Below are positions 59,314 to 64,000 of a DNA stretch of 64,000 bases, piece by piece. The notes under the pieces were generated by a model. That model was not told the origin of the DNA. It saw only the letters and a program-made list of their open reading frames with translations, and searched no databases. How positions within the stretch are numbered: position 1 is the first letter of the stretch; every line of letters begins with the position of its first letter. The translations under genes and the position numbers were made by a program. The stretch comes from Viridibacillus arenosi (lineage in GTDB: Bacteria > Bacillota > Bacilli > Bacillales_A > Planococcaceae), in NCBI RefSeq assembly GCF_001955655.1, contig NZ_MSPW01000010.1, positions 62,001-126,000 on the forward strand. The letters run 5' to 3'.

Positions 59314-61083
59314 TTACACATTTACTTCAAAATTAATAATTACATCCATAAAAGCAGTACCATATTTCTCTAGCTTGTTTGCTCCTACGCCGTTTACTTC
59401 TAAAAACTCGTTTGCAGTTTTTGGTCGTTTTGCACACATATCTTGCAATGATTTATCGGAGAAAATAACAAATGGAGGTACATTTGCTTCATCTGCCAAT
59501 TGTTTTCGAATTTTACGTAGTTCTTCAAATAATGGATCGTTTTCAGCAATTTGTCTTGTGACAACAACACCTTTACGTTGCACTTTTACTTTACCAAGCA
59601 GTACATCTTTACCTTTTTCTGAAACGAAAATAGTCGGCATGTTTCCCTGTTTCACAGATAATAAATCCTCAGCAATCATGAACTCTATGAAATTGGATAC
59701 TTCTTTAACTGTCATATTTTTCATAATGCCATATGTTGAAAGCCTATTTAAACCAAAGCTGATGACTTTTTGATTTTGTGATCCGATTAATACTTGAGCA
59801 ATCATTGTTTTACCGAATTTCTGACCCATACGGATTACACAACTTAGTACCTTTTGAACATCTTCAGTAACATCAAAAATCTCTCGATCGTCTTTGCAAT
59901 TTGCACACTTTCCACAAACTTCCGCATTTTCTTCACCGAAATATTTCACAATATACTGCTGTAAGCATTGCTCAGTATGGCAATAATCAGCCATTCCTTG
60001 TAATTTAGCAAGTTCTCCAGGAATACGTTCACGGTCCTGTGATTGGTCGATTAAAAAGCGTTGTGTTTGCACATCTTGAGAGGCATATAAAACAACACAT
60101 TCACTCTGTAACCCATCACGACCTGCCCTCCCTGCTTCCTGATAATAACTTTCCATATTCTTCGGCAATTGATAATGAATAACATATCTGACGTTGGATT
60201 TATCGATACCCATACCAAAGGCATTTGTTGCAACCATTACTTGTGCTTCGTCTTTTAGGAAACGCGTTTGTTCCTGTTGACGGAAAGCCTCTGGTAAACC
60301 TGCATGATATTTTGCGACGGAAATACCAGCTTTCATCAACACATCATATACATGATCCACTGCTTTCCTTGTTGCTGCGTATATAATACCGACTTCATTA
60401 ATATTTTGTTTTACAAAGTCTTTAATGTAACGGTCTTTGTCTTGTCCTAAAACAACTGAAAAAGAAAGATTACTACGGGCAAATCCAGTAATGACAGTAT
60501 TTGCATCCGTTATTTGTAAGATGCGACAAATGTCTTCCCTTACTTCTGGTGTCGCAGTTGCTGTTAGTGCTAAGACAACGGGTTTCTCTTCAAAAACAGT
60601 CAACAATCGATTAATAGCACGATAGCTCGGACGGAAATCATGTCCCCATTGTGAAATACAATGCGCTTCATCTACAGCGATTAATGGCACTCGTATATTC
60701 TTTAGCTCAGACAAAAACTGAGGCGATTCTAGTCGTTCAGGAGCGATATATAAAAGCTGATATCTTCCTTCATGTAAGTTTTCCATTGTTTCACGTAATT
60801 CACTTGCAGATAATGTACTATTAATAAACGCCGCTGAAATACCGACTTCAAGCAGAGTATCCACTTGGTCTTGCATTAGAGAAATAAGTGGTGAAACAAC
60901 AATAGTTGTACCCTCTAGTAACAGAGCTGGAATTTGATAACAAATTGATTTCCCTCCACCTGTTGGCATTACACACAAGCTCGATTTCTGTTCTAAAACA
61001 TTCGAAACTATCTGTGCTTGTCCCTCGCGAAAATCGTCATAACCAAAATATTTTCCTAGCAGATGTTGTGCTTCTTCAAACAT
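59314..61083 (-). CDS. recQ: ATP-dependent DNA helicase RecQ
   Basis: 589 residues, a complete RecQ. Helicase domain: motif 0/I FREGQAQIVSNVLEQ and MPTGGGKSICYQIP, DEAH box VDEAHCISQWGHDFRPSY, motif VI YYQEAGRAGRDG. Zinc cluster Cys residues in HTEQCLQQY, EVCGKCANCKDD. RQC winged helix around 400-500 and HRDC domain at the C-terminus (NDPLFEELRKIRKQLADEAN, then LEVNGVGANKLEKYG). It unwinds recombination and replication intermediates. RBS AAGGGGGTAGGTGA. Confidence 0.97.
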   Translation of the reverse strand: MFEEAQHLLGKYFGYDDFREGQAQIVSNVLEQKSSLCVMPTGGGKSICYQIPALLLEGTTIVVSPLISLMQDQVDTLLEVGISAAFINSTLSASELRETMENLHEGRYQLLYIAPERLESPQFLSELKNIRVPLIAVDEAHCISQWGHDFRPSYRAINRLLTVFEEKPVVLALTATATPEVREDICRILQITDANTVITGFARSNLSFSVVLGQDKDRYIKDFVKQNINEVGIIYAATRKAVDHVYDVLMKAGISVAKYHAGLPEAFRQQEQTRFLKDEAQVMVATNAFGMGIDKSNVRYVIHYQLPKNMESYYQEAGRAGRDGLQSECVVLYASQDVQTQRFLIDQSQDRERIPGELAKLQGMADYCHTEQCLQQYIVKYFGEENAEVCGKCANCKDDREIFDVTEDVQKVLSCVIRMGQKFGKTMIAQVLIGSQNQKVISFGLNRLSTYGIMKNMTVKEVSNFIEFMIAEDLLSVKQGNMPTIFVSEKGKDVLLGKVKVQRKGVVVTRQIAENDPLFEELRKIRKQLADEANVPPFVIFSDKSLQDMCAKRPKTANEFLEVNGVGANKLEKYGTAFMDVIINFEVNV

Positions 61084-61255
61084 TCACCTACCCCCTTCAA
61101 TACGTATATATGTCCTTCCATTGTAACATTTAATAGATTGAAAGGCTTTTAATTAGCTATTCTCCAATAAGTAAGATAAATAGATTATTAAATTTACATT
61201 TTAATGATATAATGCAAAAAAAAGGTGCGTTCACTAATTACAAAGGAGTCCTAAT

Positions 61256-62287
61256 TTGAAAAAATACCTATTTGCATTTATTTGTTTTATCTTCTCCTAT
61301 AGCTTTATATCGCCTCAATTAAAAGAAGCTAATGCAGTTACACTAGACAAAAGTAAGACTTGTATTCATGCAGTAAATAAAACAAAATACATTGTTAACG
61401 TTCCCGTTACTACATTATGGACATCACCTGTTCAAGTACGTCCTATGGATAAGCTTATTTTACAGAAAAACGCTAATGTAAGCTTATGGAACCAAAGCTT
61501 ATCTTATTACCAAAAACTAAATACATTAGGACGTATTGATACCCAAGCATTATATGGCCAAGAGGTGAAATTAATAGAAAAACAAAAGGGTTGGCTGAAA
61601 ATTGCTGTTATTGATCAGTTTTCTCCAAAAAGTATGCAAGGTTATAGAGGATGGGTTCCTGCTTCGCACATTATCACATCAAAAAAGGACACTTCTAATT
61701 GCAATATTGTTATCGTAAAAGAAAAAGTAGCAAATCTATATACTTCGACTAAAAACAGAAAGAAATCTTTGCAAATTAGCTTCAATACAATTCTACCAAT
61801 CATAGATGAAACAAAAAGATGGTATGTAATCCAAACACCTACGGGTAAAAACCGTTATATAAAAAAATCAACAGCTTATAAATATCGTAATTATTCTAGC
61901 ATCCCAAACCCTACTGCAAAGGACATCATTAAAACAGGTAAAGAATTTCTCGGTCTTCCTTATTTATGGGGTGGCATTTCAGCTTATGGTTTTGATTGTT
62001 CTGGATTTGTTTATAGTATTTACAAACAACATGGTATATTAATCCCGCGTGATTCATCAGTTCAAGCAGTACATGGCAAGCCCGTTTCTTTAAAGAATTT
62101 AAAACCAGGTGATTTATTATTTTTTGCCAATAATAATGGCAAAGGTAAAATCCATCACGTTGCCATGTATATTGGTAAAGGACAAATAATCCATTCACCT
62201 AACTATAATCGAAGTTTAGAAATTCAATCATTACAAACTCAGCCTTATCAAAATGAACTAGTGTCTGCACGTCGATATTTAAAATAA
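61256..62287 (+). CDS. Secreted NlpC/P60 cell-wall endopeptidase with SH3-like domains
   Basis: 343 residues. Signal peptide (KKYLFAFICFIFSYSFISPQ...ANA, about 27), then two SH3-like repeats (about 45-130 and 155-205; KLIEKQKGWLKI, ILPIIDETKRWYVIQT) for wall binding, then a C-terminal NlpC/P60 domain with catalytic Cys248 in YGFDCSGFVYS, His301 in IHHVAMYIG and His313 in IIHSPN. It would cleave D-Glu-diamino-acid bonds in peptidoglycan stem peptides. TTG start behind AAAGGAGTCCTAAT. The next gene follows closely. Confidence 0.93.
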   Translation: MKKYLFAFICFIFSYSFISPQLKEANAVTLDKSKTCIHAVNKTKYIVNVPVTTLWTSPVQVRPMDKLILQKNANVSLWNQSLSYYQKLNTLGRIDTQALYGQEVKLIEKQKGWLKIAVIDQFSPKSMQGYRGWVPASHIITSKKDTSNCNIVIVKEKVANLYTSTKNRKKSLQISFNTILPIIDETKRWYVIQTPTGKNRYIKKSTAYKYRNYSSIPNPTAKDIIKTGKEFLGLPYLWGGISAYGFDCSGFVYSIYKQHGILIPRDSSVQAVHGKPVSLKNLKPGDLLFFANNNGKGKIHHVAMYIGKGQIIHSPNYNRSLEIQSLQTQPYQNELVSARRYLK

Positions 62288-62345
62288 AATCAGACTCTTC
62301 TGCTATACTAAAATAGTAAAATACACACTATTTAGGAGAGTTGCA

Positions 62346-62852
62346 ATGCGAGAAAAAAAAGCTAGAGGATTAAAGCGAAAAACAAATAGTATGATTAAAC
62401 AAATTGAAGAAGAAACAATCGAATTTCCAACAGATTATTATCGTGGTTATTGGCATCTGCATTTACCTGTTGATGAGGCATTCATCGACTCAAATAAAAC
62501 TCCCATTGGCATTAAAAGACTTTGCATGCAGACTATGATTAATCAAGTTGAGCATTTGATCCGTATTAAACCTAAATACGATGAAACTTTACGGGTTGTT
62601 GCTGCTATCGATTGGCCACGATTATTTAATTCTCAAATAATAGTATTTAAAGGCGAGGAACATTATAAAGGATTCTTCGATAGGAATAATGAACACCAAA
62701 AATGGACACTTCTATCCGACGAACGTGATTTAAAAAGAGAAATGGGTTTGTCCGTTCCTTCTAATTTACAAATTACAGGATTTAATGAACAGATTTCCGA
62801 TGAGGATTCTTATCATGAGGGTGAAATTTGGTTTATTGGTGACGTGAGATAA
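62346..62852 (+). CDS. DUF3916 family protein
   Basis: 168 residues: IEFPTDYYRGYWHLHLPVDE, then TPIGIKRLCMQTMINQVEHL and VVAAIDWPRLFNSQIIVFKG. Conserved, soluble, unknown function; members are often found beside polymorphic toxins or cell-wall genes, so it may be an immunity-like protein, but no toxin gene is next to it. ATG behind TTAGGAGAGTTGCA. Confidence 0.75.
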   Translation: MREKKARGLKRKTNSMIKQIEEETIEFPTDYYRGYWHLHLPVDEAFIDSNKTPIGIKRLCMQTMINQVEHLIRIKPKYDETLRVVAAIDWPRLFNSQIIVFKGEEHYKGFFDRNNEHQKWTLLSDERDLKREMGLSVPSNLQITGFNEQISDEDSYHEGEIWFIGDVR

Positions 62853-63041
62853 GAAAACATAACTCTCAAAGCATTCTCGGATTATAACGATAGTAAGTAA
62901 TTTTATATGCTTTCACTAGAAAAAATCTAAACAAATACAAGAGCATGCCGTGAACGTAGATCGTTCTAAACATGCTATTATCAAAATTACAATCCCCTGA
63001 CTGAATAACTTTTTTTAATTGCTACTAAATCACCTATTTAA

Positions 63042-63403
63042 CTATTCTACGATTAATATTCGAGGCGATGTTTTTGAAATAACTCTTGTCGATAACCAAC
63101 AGCCAAGACCAGCAGCCACTATACTTAAACACGCTACTACTGTACTCATACCCCAGTTCACAACAAGTGGTAGTTTGATTAATCCATACTGGGATAATAT
63201 ATTCTCCAAAACAAGTGGTAATAGCTTTACGCCTACAAACACTCCGAATAGTACACCAAATGCCGAAAGAATGACAATTCCCAAAGTGATTGACCACCTA
63301 ATTTTGTTAGATGTCATTCCAATCGATTAATAAATTCCGTATGTGCTACTTTCTTTCCTAACGTTAATACGACAGATACTGAAAATAATGATAAATGTAA
63401 CAG
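63042..63403 (-). pseudogene. FtsX-like ABC permease remnant
   Basis: Two overlapping minus-strand frames give one FtsX-type permease tail: SVSVVLTLGKKVAHTEFINR ends in TGA at 63314-63316, and the other frame begins MTSNKIRWSITLGIVILSAF, followed by LIKLPLVVNWGMSTVVACLS and TRVISKTSPRILIV. This is the loop-and-last-two-helices region of MacB/FtsX permeases (R-x-x-E/L-G-M-T-S-x-x-I then G-x-x-x-G helices). The split at 63315 and the lack of an N-terminal half indicate a broken gene. No ATPase gene is nearby. Confidence 0.5.
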
Positions 63404-63525
63404 TTATAAACAAACGTTGTTAGAGTCTGTGTATAAAGAAGCGGTCGCAGTATTAATATTGCCTTTAAGTGTCATGGGAATATTCGGAAGGAATATGACT
63501 CTCAATTAATCCTTACTAAATTTCA

Positions 63526-63960
63526 TTAAATATATTGATTTCGTATGAAAACGACCATTGTAATAGCAATGATACAGAAGATAATGACACCCACTGTCAT
63601 TATCGTTCCCATAGATGCCCCGTACAATTTAAAAGGTTCTGGTGGCGCCTCATTAGACGGATCACTCGCTAAAAAACCCGCTACTGCCATCATATGTAAA
63701 AAGCGTTCTTGCGAAAAATTATTATGTAATTCAATTTGCTGTTCTGCTAAATAGCTTTGATTCCATTTAATTTCATCCTCTATAAACACTTTGCCATCAT
63801 GAACCATCCAAACACCTAACTGTTGTTCGTTGATTTTGGTAATTGCTTTTGCCAGTTCTCCGTCATTATCTAGTGGATGATTCATTAGATAAATCCGTAA
63901 TTGATGTTGAATTTCGGTTATATTATTACCTGCAAGAATTGTTTCGAGTTGAGTAGGCAT
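63526..63960 (-). CDS. Membrane-anchored protein, unknown
   Basis: 144 residues. Soluble N-terminal two thirds (LAGNNITEIQHQLRIYLMNH, INEQQLGVWMVHDGKVFIED), Pro-rich linker SNEAPPEPFK and one C-terminal membrane helix (TIMTVGVIIFCIIAITMVVF). The ATG at 63960 follows AAGGGAGACAGTAAA; a longer frame begins inside the ribosome-binding site. Next to the FtsX remnant, so it may once have been an accessory of that transporter. Not recognised. Confidence 0.6.
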   Translation of the reverse strand: MPTQLETILAGNNITEIQHQLRIYLMNHPLDNDGELAKAITKINEQQLGVWMVHDGKVFIEDEIKWNQSYLAEQQIELHNNFSQERFLHMMAVAGFLASDPSNEAPPEPFKLYGASMGTIMTVGVIIFCIIAITMVVFIRNQYI

Positions 63961-64000
63961 TTTACTGTCTCCCTTTTCCAAATACTAAGCGTTTACATAA

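Noticed and set aside
59222-59773. 183-codon frame opposite recQ
   Set aside because: Antisense to the conserved C-terminal half of RecQ; no start signal.
63019-63330. 103-codon plus-strand frame
   Set aside because: Antisense to the permease remnant, whose helices give the better protein.

Overview
The window looks like a chromosomal segment of a low-GC, Gram-positive, endospore-former-type bacterium (Bacillaceae/Planococcaceae). The base composition is AT-rich, genes start behind strong AGGAGG-type Shine-Dalgarno sequences with frequent TTG/GTG starts, Rho-independent terminators are common, and many families are Firmicutes-specific (XpaC/YaaN, EcsB, DUF1033, YwbE, YusW, DUF6501, Dpp/Opp systems). 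Lysinibacillus or a close relative is my best guess; this is inference from gene content, not a search result. I see no rRNA, tRNA, CRISPR array or intact insertion sequence. Starts were adjusted by ribosome-binding sites, so several differ from the longest possible ORF.

Layout. 0-8 kb: 3' part of kynB, a VOC protein, a cold-shock gene with a consensus promoter and a long hairpin in its leader, DUF1033, a soluble chemoreceptor (globin-like sensor, zinc-binding CZB C-terminus), an acylphosphatase pseudogene, the xpaC-yaaN(telA) pair and an ecsB without ecsA. 8-15 kb: DUF523, GNAT and HIT proteins, a PadR-DUF2812 pair with a palindromic operator, a MocR-type regulator divergent from a LysE-type exporter, an MFS transporter and a YusW-like lipoprotein. 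15-17 kb is a decayed patch with an integrase remnant, a frameshifted secreted-peptide gene and tiny membrane-peptide genes.

17-24 kb: a seven-gene minus-strand unit, marR-dppEBCDF-M24 peptidase-like, probably for peptide uptake and use. 24-26 kb: a MurE-type ligase away from any cell-wall cluster, with an altered amino-acid specificity motif. 26-34 kb: GNAT, an alpha/beta hydrolase followed by a two-component system, YwbE, a DUF3784-like pseudogene, a RibD/DHFR-like reductase divergent from a WYL regulator, and an amidase with a small AtzG/GatC-like partner. 34-40 kb: a two-component system next to ABC ATPase, two permeases and a DUF4097 protein, an arrangement typical of antimicrobial-peptide resistance or envelope-stress modules.

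41-47 kb: aldo/keto reductase with IclR regulator, a MoxR ATPase/VWA pair, DUF6501 and GNAT. 47-58 kb: a ten-gene minus-strand locus with dppEBCDF-type transporter, two TIM-barrel isomerase/epimerase-fold proteins flanking a Gfo/Idh/MocA oxidoreductase, a ROK repressor and a PF06089-type asparaginase. The enzyme set resembles oxidoreductive, 3-keto-sugar routes for cleaving unusual glycosidic bonds and is the best candidate here for an undescribed catabolic system. 58-64 kb: small peptide genes, recQ, an NlpC/P60 hydrolase, DUF3916, a broken FtsX-like permease and a membrane protein.
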